Shown: in pieces, positions 11,161 through 22,590 of the stretch | Layout: each line of letters opens with the position of its first letter | Numbering within the stretch: position 1 is the first letter of the stretch | Assembly (NCBI GenBank): GCA_015179125.1 | Contig: WHVA01000176.1 | Location: forward strand, 124,001-188,000 | Direction of reading: 5' to 3' | Length of the DNA stretch: 64,000 nucleotides | Source: Gautieria morchelliformis | Lineage: Eukaryota > Basidiomycota > Agaricomycetes > Gomphales > Gomphaceae | Made by a program: the position numbers and the translations under genes | Notes under the pieces: model-generated | What the model saw: only the letters and a program-made list of their open reading frames with translations | Databases searched by the model: none | Told to the model about the DNA's origin: nothing

Positions 11161-11542
11161 TTAGCACTGGAGCTTCCCGCATTTCTCGCAAGAGTTCCTG
11201 ATGCCAAAGTCGCAAGAGCGCTTTCCGTCATCACCGCACTGGTAGACGTGTCCAGGGATGCAGTCGAACAACCCGTCGCCGCAGAAAAGCCCGTTCGGAA
11301 CTCCCTGGCAGGAGCAGGCAGTGGCGACACACGACCTCTTTGCAAGCTATTAATACGCAGTAATTAGTTATCCCTTCCAGCTTGAATAGCAAAACAACAT
11401 ACAGGGCTATCGGCGGCTGTCACCCTAGTTACGGCGAAAGCAGCGGGGACGAAGGCAATGAGAGCAACGAAAGTTGTGTACTAGATAATGGACGCTGTGA
11501 GCTGAAGTCTACACATGAAATGTAAGATCAAGTAACCTTCAT
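11161..11542 (-). CDS. small secreted cysteine-rich protein (effector-like), three exons
   Basis: Exons 11542-11537 (only ATG AAG), 11480-11403 and 11346-11161; introns of 56 nt each with GTTACT...CTAG and GTATGT...ATAG ends; 89 residues. The N-terminus MKYTTFVALIAFVPAAFAV is a clear signal peptide. It is followed by a short acidic pro-region and LAKR, a Kex2-type dibasic site, right before the mature part. The mature part starts SCVATACSCQ and holds ten cysteines in about 57 residues, including CSC, a CGDDGK turn and CEKCGKLQC at the end, so five disulfides are possible. I do not recognise the family. Size, secretion signal and Cys density fit a fungal effector or antimicrobial-like peptide; function is inference. 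The two-codon first exon explains why simple ORF calling misses it. Confidence 0.75.
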
Positions 11543-13264
11543 GGCTACTGTTTCAGTGTGTTTGGAGAGATGTGTTTGGAGAGAGTATCGAAATGTGTCA
11601 AGGTGTCGACTCGGGGACTGAGTATCCAGGCATGAAAAGCATGCGATTTTATAGCTTTCCTTGGGTCACCTGCGCAGCAATGAGCCCAAACGGCGATACT
11701 TGAAAAGACATTAGAGTTATTTGGCTACGACTCAACTGAATTGGAAATATTGGGCACACCGTTCGGTTGAGCTAATATGTATTGGTAGAATAAACACTCT
11801 ATTAGAACCAGGTTGAGAGGTGGGGCTGTGGAGCTGACAGCCAGCGCATATACAGAATGGCTAAATGGGAAAAGTGGAACACTGGTGTTGAGATCTAATC
11901 ATCAGCTCGAGCAATTTTTTTAATACATCACGGTTTACCATATGGCGTGTCCCAGTCATGCGACACAATAAGGGGTCTCAACTCTATTCGTGAAAAGGAA
12001 ACATTGTTTCACCGTCTTGAGGCAACTTAAAGTGCCGGCAATTACACTTTGCTTTTGGAAATAGTTAACTTGGCGATCATGCCCGCGTATGTGCCCCGCC
12101 TTTAGGGATAGATGTAAGCGACTGAATATGAGACATTTTTGCGTCGGGGCTCATAAGTACTCACCAAACTCTAAGACATCTTTGAGTCAGACCAAGCACC
12201 GGGCATCGAAACGAACTTGAAGTTCGAGGCTGAGGGTGTTCCACTCATCTACGAAGGGAGGGACTCTGGTAAGTTGAAACACGCTAAGCACACACCAAGG
12301 ACAAATGGACCCCGTGATGAAAGGCGTCACGCTGATGCATGCCTGGCACCAGCCTGAAAAGCGATCATCGTCGCGGGCGGCATGTGATCACTGATGTAAA
12401 TCACCGGTGGCAATATGTGACGCACTTGACTTTGGCCGCCTCCCCAGCGGGACATTCACTATGCGAGCTTTGCCTTTGGGAGTAAGTGCTCCACAGAGAC
12501 TTCTGCGTGTCGCCGGTCGCTTATTACATAATAAGACCGAAGCTGGCGGATCTGCTACATCAAGTGAGCATCTCAAGCGCCTAAACGGTGACCCTGGATC
12601 GTCCCAACCTTGAGTGACAGTGTTCCAGGATTTTTTTCTTGCTCAGCGGGTGATGGACTGCCTGAACAAACCCAGGCTTGCGATACTAAACCTGGAGACG
12701 TACCTGCGTAGACAACGATTTCTGGCCGACTTGCAGGGAATGAAATGATATCATGTGAAGATGCTGATTTGTCGCCGATGTGCATGTGTCTACCGCCGAG
12801 TTTAGTCGTTTGGACACTGTGCCCCAACAAGGGTGCAGACTGCTGGTGTTGAACGTATATTTTCACCAGGATTTTCCGTGTTTAAAAAGGTACGTCTTTA
12901 CATAGGGCGAATTCCGCGCCGGGCCCGCTGGCTTCCCGCGCGGCGGCCTCGCTGGCGCCGACCTCCCTTTACCACGCTGCTCTAAGCCCTTCGTGCCGCT
13001 CAAGGAATTCGGTGTAGGAAGGCGAGCGTCGCGTGGTTCGGCTCAGTCCGATGCTCCGACAGGAAATGGTCTATGCTCGACTCCTTTTCGTTCTGAGACA
13101 CGCTTATATGTATGCGCACGTGTAGTATGGTCTTCCTCGGTGTCTATTTTCTGCCACTGGGAAGTAAGTGCCTAACCTGTATGACGAGATTCATAGCTAA
13201 CAAGCTACAATTGTCTTTAGGTTATGGGGCCCGGCCCTATCTTCTGAACGCACAATTTAAATTA
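11543..13264. other. long intergenic region, nothing recognised
   Basis: About 1.7 kb without a supported gene. Short frames occur (12407-12613 +, 12573-12866 -), but they have no motif and alternate strands. A GC-rich patch lies near 12905-12985. No terminal repeats found. Confidence 0.45.
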
Positions 13265-13276
13265 ACCATACCTACG

Positions 13277-13540
13277 ATGTCTCTCGATAAAATGAATAAC
13301 TACCAGACTAGTGCTGGTAGTGCCTACAGTATTCCCAAAGTTAAGAAACGACAATTACTTTTTGTGGAGCGCAAGTATGGAGTCGACCTTGAGGTCTCTC
13401 AATCAGTGGGAGGTCATAGGTTATTTCCCCAGTCCAACATGTGCTGATTCGAAGGCTCCCACCGATGTGGAGCTAGAGCTGGAAGAAGCTTGGGCACTCC
13501 GGAAAGAGCGCGCATACACAGAGATAGATGTGTATTAGGG
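13277..13540 (+). pseudogene. copia-type gag fragment
   Basis: An intron-like or indel-split frame reads PKLRNDNYFLWSASMESTLR, then LNQWEVI and later EEAWALRKERAYTEID before a TAG at 13538. The pattern LxxxNYxxWxxxMxxxLxxxxxW is the start of copia gag (UBN2/DUF4219). Only the first 75 or so residues survive, and the fragment runs into an inverted copy of its own 3' part. It is a dead remnant. Confidence 0.6.
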
Positions 13541-13757
13541 ACATAGCAACTGCAGAGATGCGGGTGAGGAACATATTTAGGCATGCCTACATAGTCAAGA
13601 GGTGACGATCACCCGACATGACCATGTAGACATACATAAATATGCTGCTCACCCGCATCTCTGCAATTGCTGTCCCTAATACACTCCATCGACAGATCTA
13701 TCTCTGAGTATGCCCGCTCCTTCCGGAGTGCCCAAGCTTCTTCCAGCTCTATCTGGA
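13475..13757. repeat. 283-bp near-perfect palindrome made of gag sequence
   Basis: The arm 13475-13608 is repeated in inverse orientation at about 13620-13757: GAGCTGGAAGAAGCTTGGGC reads back from the second arm, as do CAGAGATAGAT, GTGTATTAGGGACA and GCAGAGATGCGGGTGAG. The centre (about 13600-13630) is itself partly self-complementary. A transcript would fold into one long hairpin. Confidence 0.8.
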
Positions 13758-16300
13758 ACATGCTGTTACACGTCCCTTACGTGCAGTCGATAGAACACTC
13801 GGCACACGGTGTAGAGATCAAACTTACCGGAAAGAGCAATTGCTCACAAATGGCTTGTTAGCGTAAAGTCCTCAGTTATAGTGATTTTAGATATCCGTTT
13901 CTGCTGTGCATTACTCCAATGGAGAGATTAACATAGTACCGGGAGTTAGTCTACCTGGCTGGGGGAGCCTGTCTTCATCACATGACCATCTTGCAGCGAT
14001 GCGTAAGCTAGCGGAAAAAAAAAAGCTGAATTCTCGGTAGCCGAAGGTTCTCCATCAGCTCCACTCCAATATTCCTCCATCCTGGATCCTACAATGTGAG
14101 AACTGAACAGGACAAGGTATAGTGTGCAACCTGTGTTTGCATACGCTCTTGTGAGCTGAATACTGAGATAATACGTGGAATATGGCCTTCCTAGTCAACT
14201 GAGACACAAAACGTTGAAGACTTACCGTCCCTTACCACCCCTCTTTTTTTTTTTTTTTTTCGTCACTTTATCCGGCCGCAGTCTTGCCTATCACAAGCCT
14301 ATGGTCACTAGAGTAGGCGTTCCCCCTCTCCCAGCTCGCTGCATTCTCAGATGGGTGGATGCACCGACGACGGACCTATTCTCTAGACGAAAAAGAGGTA
14401 GTTGTTCATCGCCTATGTATTTTTAGCTCCCACCGCTTACCTGTTGTCCATCTTGGCCCTGTGTGGATCATCGATCATCGATCATCGCCAAGAGTCAATC
14501 CGCTTATGTAATTAAACTGAGCTTTCCGCCACCATGCGAGTCCTCTGTTCAACTGATGCCACTTTCTGGGAACCTCTGCCTAAACAAGCCACGTTTGCGG
14601 GCATCCCTCTTACATTTTACGAGGATCTTATCGCCTATATACTCGATGTCGAAGCGGCACCATATCTAGAGAATCATTGCTGCGATACCTCCAGGGCCCC
14701 TTGTGTTGTGCTGCGAAAGGCCATGCAGATATACCTTCCTCACCTCTCTGTCTGCAAGATGTGGAGGCAAATTACGTCCACGATCTTGAAAGCCAAGTAC
14801 TCAATACTTACGCCCAATTGCACCTCCACCCCGGACTCTCAGTGGTGGTCCTCCAGCACCTATGCGAGACGACACAGTCTGCATGGAAGATATAGGGCTT
14901 ATGAAGCCATTGAAGAAAGTGACGGTCAGTGGATGGATATGGGTTGGATCCCATGCTTACACCGCGCCGAATTTGCAGATAAAAGTGTGCTTAAAGCCTA
15001 CGATTATGGCGGTCATGACGGCTGCCACGGAAAAGTCAAGGTAGTGCTGAAAGTTTCCAACCGCCGCGAAAAATTTGAAAACGAACAAGCTGTTTACGAA
15101 TGGCTTGCCACCGCCACAACATGCGTTTCGGATGTGCCACAGTTATACTTTGCGGATAAGTACTCTCCTGAGTCGTCATACTATGGTCTTGTGCTCTTTA
15201 TGCTGGGTCCTGACCTCGAAGTTCTGCGTTTGAAATGTCACCACAACCGATTTACTCCAAGAGTGACTTTGGGTGTGGCTATTCAATTGGTCTCTATATC
15301 TCCTGTTCAAACAATCATTTTGCTTGTCTGCTAACTCCTTCTCATTGACAATCATCCAGATCGGGATTTATGAAAGGTTCCATGCGCAAGGGTGGCTGCA
15401 TTGCAACGCCAAACCTGGTAACTTCGCAATTGGGCCAGATATACCGGGTCAAAATAACCGCATCTTCATGTTTGATTTCGAGTATTCCCTTCATACCGAA
15501 CCAAAACCCGCCGGCTTGGGAAGGGAACCCATTGATGGGTGGAATCATTTATACAAGCCAATAGGTTTTTACTCAGGCTTAAGTGAGTATAGGTGCCATT
15601 GCCGTGCCGAGTGACTTTGCCTCACCCAGCTGAACCGCAGCTCCTTCGCGTCGAGACGACCTTGAGGGCTTAGGTTACGTCTTCAGCCATCTCGAGCGAA
15701 GCTGCCTTCCATGGGAGCCGTGTTTCGAGATCGAGGATACATGGCGCCAAAAGGTGGTGACTCCAACAGCAACGCTGTTCGATGGTATGGATCCAGCGTA
15801 CAAATCATATTTTAATGACGTCAAAGCACTCGCCTGGGGAGAATTTCCCGATTATGGTAAGCTTGCGGGGCGATTTGTTGAAGCCTGGGAACGAAGAGGT
15901 TACGGTGGCTCACCACTGGACATCGACTGGTGGAGCGAGTTTCAACTGAGGACAGATTGAGAGGGAAGGATCAATTAGAGAGCCTTAGGCAAGGCAGGCG
16001 TCCTTGCGGTGAACTATCTTGAGAGGAGTCTTCACACTAATAATACAGTGTTGTGATTATTTCAACTCCAATGATCATATCGTCATGTATGGCCCCATGA
16101 GCACCCTCCCCTCGTCCAAGGTACCTTAGTCTGATACAAACTTCTCCGCCAGTGATTGCATGCTGCTCAAGTGAGCCGTCAATCGACGACACCGGGTACC
16201 CAAATGCTGTGCAAGGAGCGTCACGGTTAAATTCCACGACGTATGAAAAAAAAAAAAGCCTGAAGCGTCGTATGTAATGGCATAAATGAACGAACAATCA
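13757..16300 (+). repeat. segmental duplication unit A
   Basis: Starts at TCTGGAACATGCTGTTACAC and recurs from 16302 (TCTGGAACACGCTGTTACAC). Shared blocks include the stretch around TAAAGTCCTCAGTTATAG, a poly-T run (14244-14260 here), GATCATCGATCATCGCCAA and the whole kinase-like gene. The 3' flank CTTGCGGTGAACTATCTTGA also appears in unit B. The shared flanks show that DNA blocks, not mRNA copies, were duplicated. Confidence 0.8.
14534..15960 (+). CDS. F-box-like / casein kinase 1-like pseudokinase, copy A
   Basis: Exons 14534-14924, 14979-15289, 15360-15582, 15641-15960; 414 residues if the first 54-nt intron is removed, 432 if retained. The N-terminus has an F-box-like pattern (IPLTFYEDLIAYIL ... 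HLSVCKMWRQITSTIL). Then comes a CK1-like kinase fold: the VAIK lysine in VKVVLKV, the hinge FMLGPDLEVL (CK1: LLGPSLEDL), the catalytic loop HCNAKPGNFAIG where CK1 has HRDIKPDNFLMG, FDFEYS where CK1 has IDFGLA, and SRRDDLEGLGYVFSHLE (CK1: SRRDDLESLGYV). The catalytic Asp is replaced by Asn and DFG by DFE, so catalysis is doubtful; a substrate- or ATP-binding adaptor is more likely. The second intron needs the acceptor after CTGAACCGCAG to keep frame. Family and function are inferred from motifs. Confidence 0.7.
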
Positions 16301-16301
16301 C

Positions 16302-16998
16302 AATCTGGAACACGCTGTTACACGTCCCATACGTGCAATCGATAGAACACTCAGCACACCGTGGGGGTTAGCTTTGCAGGTTACCTGCCACTTGCATATC
16401 ACATCGAGGATTAAGAGCAAGTCCTATCATGTGCCCTCCGAGTCGCGAATTGCAGATTGTATGTCACTGCCTGATGGTTCAAGGGAAATGAGAACAGCGC
16501 GGGTTTCGGCCGAACGCATAGGAAAGTTACCTACCTCCCGATCTTCGGCACGAGGGGACTTGCGAAGCTAAAGTGAGACTCGAGAGTAAGATGTGTAGAC
16601 ATCAAACTTACTGGAAAGAGGAGTTGTTCGCAAATTACTTGTTAGCATAAAATCCTCAGTTATAGTTATTTTAGATATCCTTTCCTGCTGTACATTACTC
16701 CAATGGAGAGATTAACATAGTACCGGGAGTTAGTCTACCTGGCTGTGGGGAGCCTGTGTTCATCACATTACCATCTTGCAACGATGAGTTCGCTAGCGGG
16801 AAAAAAAGGAATCCTGGCTAGCCGAAGGTTCTCCCTCAGCTCCACTCCAATATTCCTCCATCCTGGAACCTACGATGCGAGGACAAGGTATAGTGTGCAA
16901 CCTGTGTTTGCCTACGCTGCTGTGATCTGAATACGTGGAATATGGCCTGATACTGGTCAACTGACAGACAAAACGTTGAAAGACTTACCGTCCGTCAC

Positions 16999-17034
<36 letters not shown>

Positions 17035-18900
17035 CGTCACTTTATACGACCGGGGTCTTGCCTAGGGTAGTAGGCCTTACCCCTCCCAGCTCGCTGCATT
17101 CTCAGATGGGCGGATGCACCGACGACGGACCTAGTCCATCTAGACGAAAAGAAGGTAGTTGTTCATCGCCGATGTATTTTTTAGCTCCCTTCAAGGCGGT
17201 AAGCGGTAAGTTACCGCTTACCGATTAGGGTCCAATTAGAACGATCACCGATCATCGATCATTGCCAACGTGAGTCAACACGCTTATGTAATTATATTGA
17301 GTTTCCGCCATGCGAGTCCTCTGTTCAACAGATGCCACTCTCTGGGAACCTCTGCCTAAACAAGCCACGTTTGTGGGCATCCCTCTTACATTTTACGAGG
17401 ATCTTATTGCATATATACTCGATGTCGAAGCGGCACCATATCTAGAGAATCATTGCTGCGATACTTCCGGGGCCCCTTGTGTTGTGCTGCGAAAGGCCAT
17501 GCAGATATACCTTCCTCACCTCTCTGTCTGCAAGACGTGGAGGAAAATTACGTCCACAATCTTGAAAGCCAAGTACTCAATACTTACGCCCAATTGCACC
17601 TCCACCCCGGACTCTCATTGGTGGTCCTCCAGCACCTATGCGAGACGACACAGTCTGCATGGAAGATATAGGGCTTATGAAGCCATTGAAGAAAGTGACG
17701 GTCAGTGGATGGATATGGGTTGGATCCCATGCTTACACCGCGCCGAATTTGCAGATAAAAGTGTGCTTAAAGCCTACGATTATGGCGGTCATGACGGCTG
17801 CCACGGAAAAGTCAAGGTAGTGCTGAAAGTTTCCAACCGCCGCGAAAAATTTGAAAACGAACAAGCTGTTTACGAATGGCTTGCCACCGCCACAACATAC
17901 GCTTCGGATACGCCACAGTTATACTTTGCGGATAAGTATTTTCCTGAGGCGCCATACTATGGTCTGGTGCTTTTTATGCTGGGTCCTGACCTCGAAACTC
18001 TGCATTCTCAATGTCGCCACAACCGATTTACTCCAAGAATGACTTTGGGTGTGGTTATTCAATTGGTCTCTATGTCTCTTGTTCAAACAATTGCTTTGCT
18101 TGTCTGCTGATTTTTTGTCATCGACAATCATCCAGATCGGGATTTATGAAAGGTTCCACGCGCAAGGGTGGCTGCATTGCAACGCCAAACCTGGTAACTT
18201 CGCAATTGGGCCAGATATACCCGGTCAGAACAATCGCATCTTCATGTTTGATTTCGAGTATTCCCTTCATACCCAACCAACACCCGGCATGGAAAGGGAA
18301 CCCATTAGAGGGTGGAATGTACTATACAGGCCAGTGAATTTTGACTTGGGTTTAAGTGAGTGTAGGCGCCATTGCTGTGCCGGGTATCTTTGTCTCAGCC
18401 GGCTGAATCGCTGCTCCTTCACGTCGAGACGACCTTGAGGGCTTAGGATACGTCTTCAGCTATCTCGAACGAGGCTCCCTTCCATGGGAATTGTATTACG
18501 GCGAGCCGGAAACATGGCGTCAAAAGGTGGCGACCCCAACAGCGACGCTGTTCGATGGTATGGATCCAGCGTACAAATTATTTTTTAACGACGTCAAAGC
18601 GCTCGCCTGGGGAGAATTTCCCGATTATGGTAAACTTGCGGGGCGATTTGTTGAAGCCTGGGAACGAAGAGGTTACGGTGACTCACCACTGAACATCGAC
18701 TGGTGGAGCGAGTTTCAACTGAGGACAGATTGGTAGGGAAGGATCAATTAGAGAGCCTGAGGCAAGGCAGGCGTCCTTGCGGTGAACTATCTTGAGAGGA
18801 GTCTTCACACTAATAATATAGTGTTGTGATTATTTGAACTCCATTGATCATATCGTCATGTATGACCCCATACTAACTGGAAAGAGGAATTGTTCGCAGA
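16302..18900 (+). repeat. segmental duplication unit B
   Basis: Second copy of unit A. It differs by an insert of about 230 bp (roughly 16368-16590) between the CAGCACAC and GTGTAGACATCAAACT blocks and by a longer poly-T run of 32 bases (17003-17034, against 17 in unit A). The gene ATG is 2,776 bases after that of unit A. Confidence 0.8.
17310..18736 (+). CDS. F-box-like / CK1-like pseudokinase, copy B, altered splice site
   Basis: Nearly identical to copy A through exon 1 and 2 (17310-17700, 17755-18065, 18136-18355). The last intron has lost its normal acceptor: the position equivalent to ACCGCAG reads ATCGCTG, so no AG is present there. The next upstream AG (TCTCAG, about 18397) would lead straight to TGA. 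An AG at 18427-18428 restores frame, giving exon 18429-18736 and 409 residues, but deletes the SRR of the CK1-type SRRDDLE motif. Otherwise it keeps HCNAKPGNF and DFE, a CK1-like LERGSLPW, and ends LRTDW. It may be a recent pseudogene or use the shifted acceptor. Confidence 0.6.
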
Positions 18901-20225
18901 TTGCTTGTTAGCATAAGGGCCCGTTCGGCGCCCGCGAATTTGATTTTGCGAACGATTCGCACCACCCAAAATGTGCGAACTGGTAGTTCGTAGAAATTCT
19001 GCGGATTGTGACTGTTCGGCGCGCGGTTTCGCAAGATTTTTGCGATGCAGGTCTGAGCAGTTTAAGCAGTTTAAATTTCTAGCTCTTTGATATCTAGCCG
19101 TAATCTAGCGGCGTTTAACTCAAACTGTATTGTCAGGTCCCTGACCGTCCGTCCCGTCCGCGACATCCATCATCTGGTCCGTTGCCAGTGCCGCAATGCT
19201 CTAGTACTCATAGACCATTGTACTACACTAGAAAACAGGTAAATTTTTTGTAGTATGAAATAAGTAAGCCTGCTTGTAAGCCTGATATCCTTACATCACA
19301 CATAGGTATGGAAAAACCTCTGAAATGGCAAACATTGACCATGTCACGTGACAGCTTAATTATGTTTGCACACGCTCTTGGCAATCAATCTGCTGATGCA
19401 TCAATACTAGATGTAGGGCCGCGGTGCCGGCAGTACGCCTTCCTTGGGTTGCGAACAGTTGAAAACTCCAGCTGTTCGGCTGGTTTCAATTCGCGAAGAA
19501 AGTAAAATCTGTCCAGATTTAACTACCCTGCTTATATCTGAACTACTTCACCATTGCATATCAATTCGCGGGCGCCGAACGGGCCCTAAAGTCCTCAGTT
19601 ATAGTGATTTTAGATACCCTCTCCTGCTATACATTATTCCAATGGAGAGATTACCATCGTAACGGGAGTTAATCTGACTTGCCGTGGGGGTCTGTGTTTA
19701 TCACATGACCATCTTGCAACGATGCGTTAGCTAGCGGGGCAAAAAGCAGAATCCTCGCTAGCCGAATGTTCTCCATCAGCCCCACTCCAATATTCCTCCA
19801 GCCTGGCCGCACTTACAATGTGCGTACTGTGACCAGGACAAGGTATAGCGTGCAACCTGTGTTTACCTACGCTCTTGTCTGAATACTAAGATAATACATG
19901 GAATATAGCCTGATATTCCTGGTCAACTGACAGACAAACCGTTGAAAGACTTATTGTCTCTTAGCGTTTTGTTGTCTTTTTTTCCGTCACTTTATACGAC
20001 CGCAGTCTAGCCTGTCGCTAAAGTAGGCCTTCCCCCTCTCACTGGGGCTGCTGCATCAGATGGGTGGATGCACGGACGACGTTATTTGTTCATCGCCGAT
20101 GTATTTTTAGCTCCCTTCCCGCCCGCTTCTTGGCTCCCTCCCGAAGGTGCTCGCGGACCTCCCTTGCGTGCCTGATCACCGATCATCGATCATCGCCAAC
20201 ACAAGTCAATAAGCTTACGTAATGA
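18868..20225 (+). repeat. duplication unit C, 5' flank only, split by a MITE
   Basis: Starting at about 18868 (ACTAACTGGAAAGAGGAATTG) the upstream flank of the kinase-like gene is repeated a third time up to GATCATCGATCATCGCCAA near 20195, but no gene follows directly. The block is interrupted by a 670-bp MITE (18917-19586). Confidence 0.7.
18917..19586. mobile_element. MITE with TAA target duplication (PIF/Harbinger-like)
   Basis: Perfect terminal inverted repeats of about 24 bp begin GGGCCCGTTCGGCGCCCGCG and end with its reverse complement. The flanks are TAA (18914-18916 and 19587-19589). Units A and B carry a single TAA at the same spot, so the empty site is visible. No transposase is encoded in its 670 bp; short frames inside (19308-19505, 19444-19662) have no recognisable content. 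A 3-bp TAA duplication and GGGCC ends fit a non-autonomous PIF/Harbinger (Tourist-like) element; the superfamily is inference. Confidence 0.85.
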
Positions 20226-21166
20226 CCTAGACTTGTGACTGACAAGCGCCCGTGTGCTCCGTGACAGTCAATGCAGCTTCCTTCAAACTACGATGCAGTA
20301 CAGTACTAGTGAGACAGTTTTTTTTTTTTCACTACAGCGTTGTTGCAGTCGCCAACCTTGGCTGCTTTCGTGAGTCTACTAGCGTGTTTTCGCATGTTGA
20401 TTGAGCAGTGATAGTACTATACATTTTAGACAGAATTCCCTACTTGAATTGATCAAAGCTCCCGAATTTTTCATTACTGATTTCGTCAAGTTCGATTAGC
20501 CGACCCCTCTTCATACGGACCACTTAAATTTGCTTTCTCATTTAGATTATGACATGGCACGAACCATGCACACCATATATACGGAGATGCGCAACACAGC
20601 ATTTGGTGATATCAGAGGCTCTCCGGAGCTCGTTAAGGGGCGGGAACCAAAAAGCTTGAATGGTGAGGCCGACATTCTAGTCGTCATAGCCTAACTTCCA
20701 ACAGCCAGTCGGATGCATAGGAAAGTGCGAAGGTCGCTGCCTCGGATCCCCTTTCGTCACTGCGAAAGGGCTCCGTAACAGCTTGGAATATTTGCCTCCA
20801 TAGTAGCACCTGAGTGAAGACTACCACCCCATTGTCAAGACTCCTTGCACAGCAGCCACACTGAGGAAATCAGATTACCATGAAGAGGGTGTCTGGGTGT
20901 CCAGCAAGATACTTGGGAGAGAATGTCCTTTACGTACGCCCTGTGACGTGTTCAGCTAAGTTGAAGTTCGCTACTAGTAGATTGATTGTGGTTGTGTCCG
21001 GCTCCGCATGTAAAATCATACTGGGTTGGAGACCGTCTCAACATGTACTAGTACATGGAGACGGGGAGCGGAGTTACAGGGTCAACTGTACAGCGCGGAG
21101 TCACGTAGGACTTCCCCTATTGTTGAACAAGTTCTTGTGTGAACCAAGCAGCGACTCCTTTCCGCC
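20226..21166. other. intergenic, nothing recognised
   Basis: No supported gene. Short T and A runs (20321-20330) and an ORF at 20880-21302 whose end overlaps the start of copy C in another frame. The sequence is not part of units A-C as far as I can align by eye. Confidence 0.4.
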
Positions 21167-22590
21167 ATGCGAGCCCTCTGTTCAACAGATGCCACTTTCT
21201 GGGAACCTATGCCCGCACAAACCACGATTGCAGGCATCCCTCTTACAGTTTACAAGGATCTTATCGCCTATATACTCGATGTCGAAGTGGCACCAAATCT
21301 AGAGAAGCATTGTTGCGATACTTTCGCCCCTTGTGTTGTGCTGCGAAAGGCCATGCAGATATGCCTCCCTCATCTCTCTGTCTGCAAGACGTGGAGGCAA
21401 ATTACGTCCACGATCTTGAAACAAGGAAAGTACTCGATGCTTACGCCCGATCGCACCTCCATCCTGTATTGGGACTCCAGCATGTATGCGCTACTATTCA
21501 GTCTGGGCGGAAGATATAGGGCTTATAAAGCCATTGAAGAAAGTCGCGGTCAGTGAATGGATATGGGTTGGATCTCATGCTTACCCCTCGGCGAATTTGC
21601 AGATAAAAGTGTGCTTAAAGCCTACGATTATGGCGGTCATGACGGCTGCCACGGAAAAGTCAAGGTAGTGCTGAAAGTTTCTGAAAGCCGCGAACTATTT
21701 GAAAACGAACAAGCTGTTTACGAATGGCTTGCCACCGCCACAACATGCGTTTCGGATGTGCCACAGTTATACTTTGCGGATAAGTACTCTCCTGAGTCGT
21801 CGTACTATGGTCTTGTGCTCTTTATGCTGGGCCCTGACCTCGAAGCTCTGCGTTTGAAATGTCACCACAACCGATTTACTCCAAGAATGACTTTGGGTGT
21901 GGCTATTCAATTGGTCTCTATATCTCCTGTTCAAACAATCATTTTACTTGTCTGCTAACTCCTTCTCATTGACAATCATCCAGATCGGGATTTATGAAAG
22001 GTTCCATGCGCAAGGGTGGCTGCATTGCAACGCCAAACCTGGTAACTTCGCAATTGGGCCAGATATACCGGGTCAAAATAACCGCATCTTCATGTTTGAT
22101 TTCGAGTATTCCCTTCATACCGAACCAAAACCCGCCGGCTTGGGAAGGGAACCCATTGATGGGTGGAATCATTTATACAAGCCAATAGGTTTTTACTCAG
22201 GCTTAAGTGAGTATAGGTGCCATTGCCGTGCCGAGTGACTTTGCCTCACCCAGCTGAACCGCAGCTCCTTCGCGTCGAGACGACCTTGAGGGCTTAGGTT
22301 ACGTTTTCAGCCATCTCGAGCGAGGCTCCCTTCCATGGCAGCCGCGTGTCACGGACGGGGAAACATGGCGCCAGAAAGTGGTGACTCCAACAGCGACGCT
22401 GTTCGATGGTATGGATCCAGCGTACAAATCATATTTTGATGATGTCAAAGCACTCGCCTGGGGAGAATTTCCCGATTATGGCAAACTTGCGGGGCGATTT
22501 GTTGAAGCTTGGAAGAGAAGAGGTTATGGTGACACACCACTGGACATCGACTGGTGGAGTGAGTTTAGACTGAGAGAGGAAATGAAGTGA
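21167..22590 (+). CDS. F-box-like / CK1-like pseudokinase, copy C
   Basis: Exons 21167-21548, 21603-21913, 21984-22206, 22265-22590; 413 residues. More divergent from A and B in the first 130 residues (KQGKYSMLTPDRTS...) but the kinase-like part matches: VKVVLKVSESRELFENEQAVYEW, FMLGPDLEAL, HCNAKPGNFAIG, FMFDFEYS, and LERGSLPWQ, which equals the CK1 consensus. The 54-nt segment 21549-21602 contains an in-frame TGA (21554-21556) where copies A and B have TGG. Removing it as a GTCAGT...GCAG intron with a CTTAC branch-like site keeps frame, so I treat the gene as intact. The tail differs (FRLREEMK). Confidence 0.65.

Noticed and set aside
21554..21556. Nonsense mutation killing copy C
   Set aside because: The TGA lies in a 54-nt segment with intron signals whose removal keeps the frame; the same is true of copy D.
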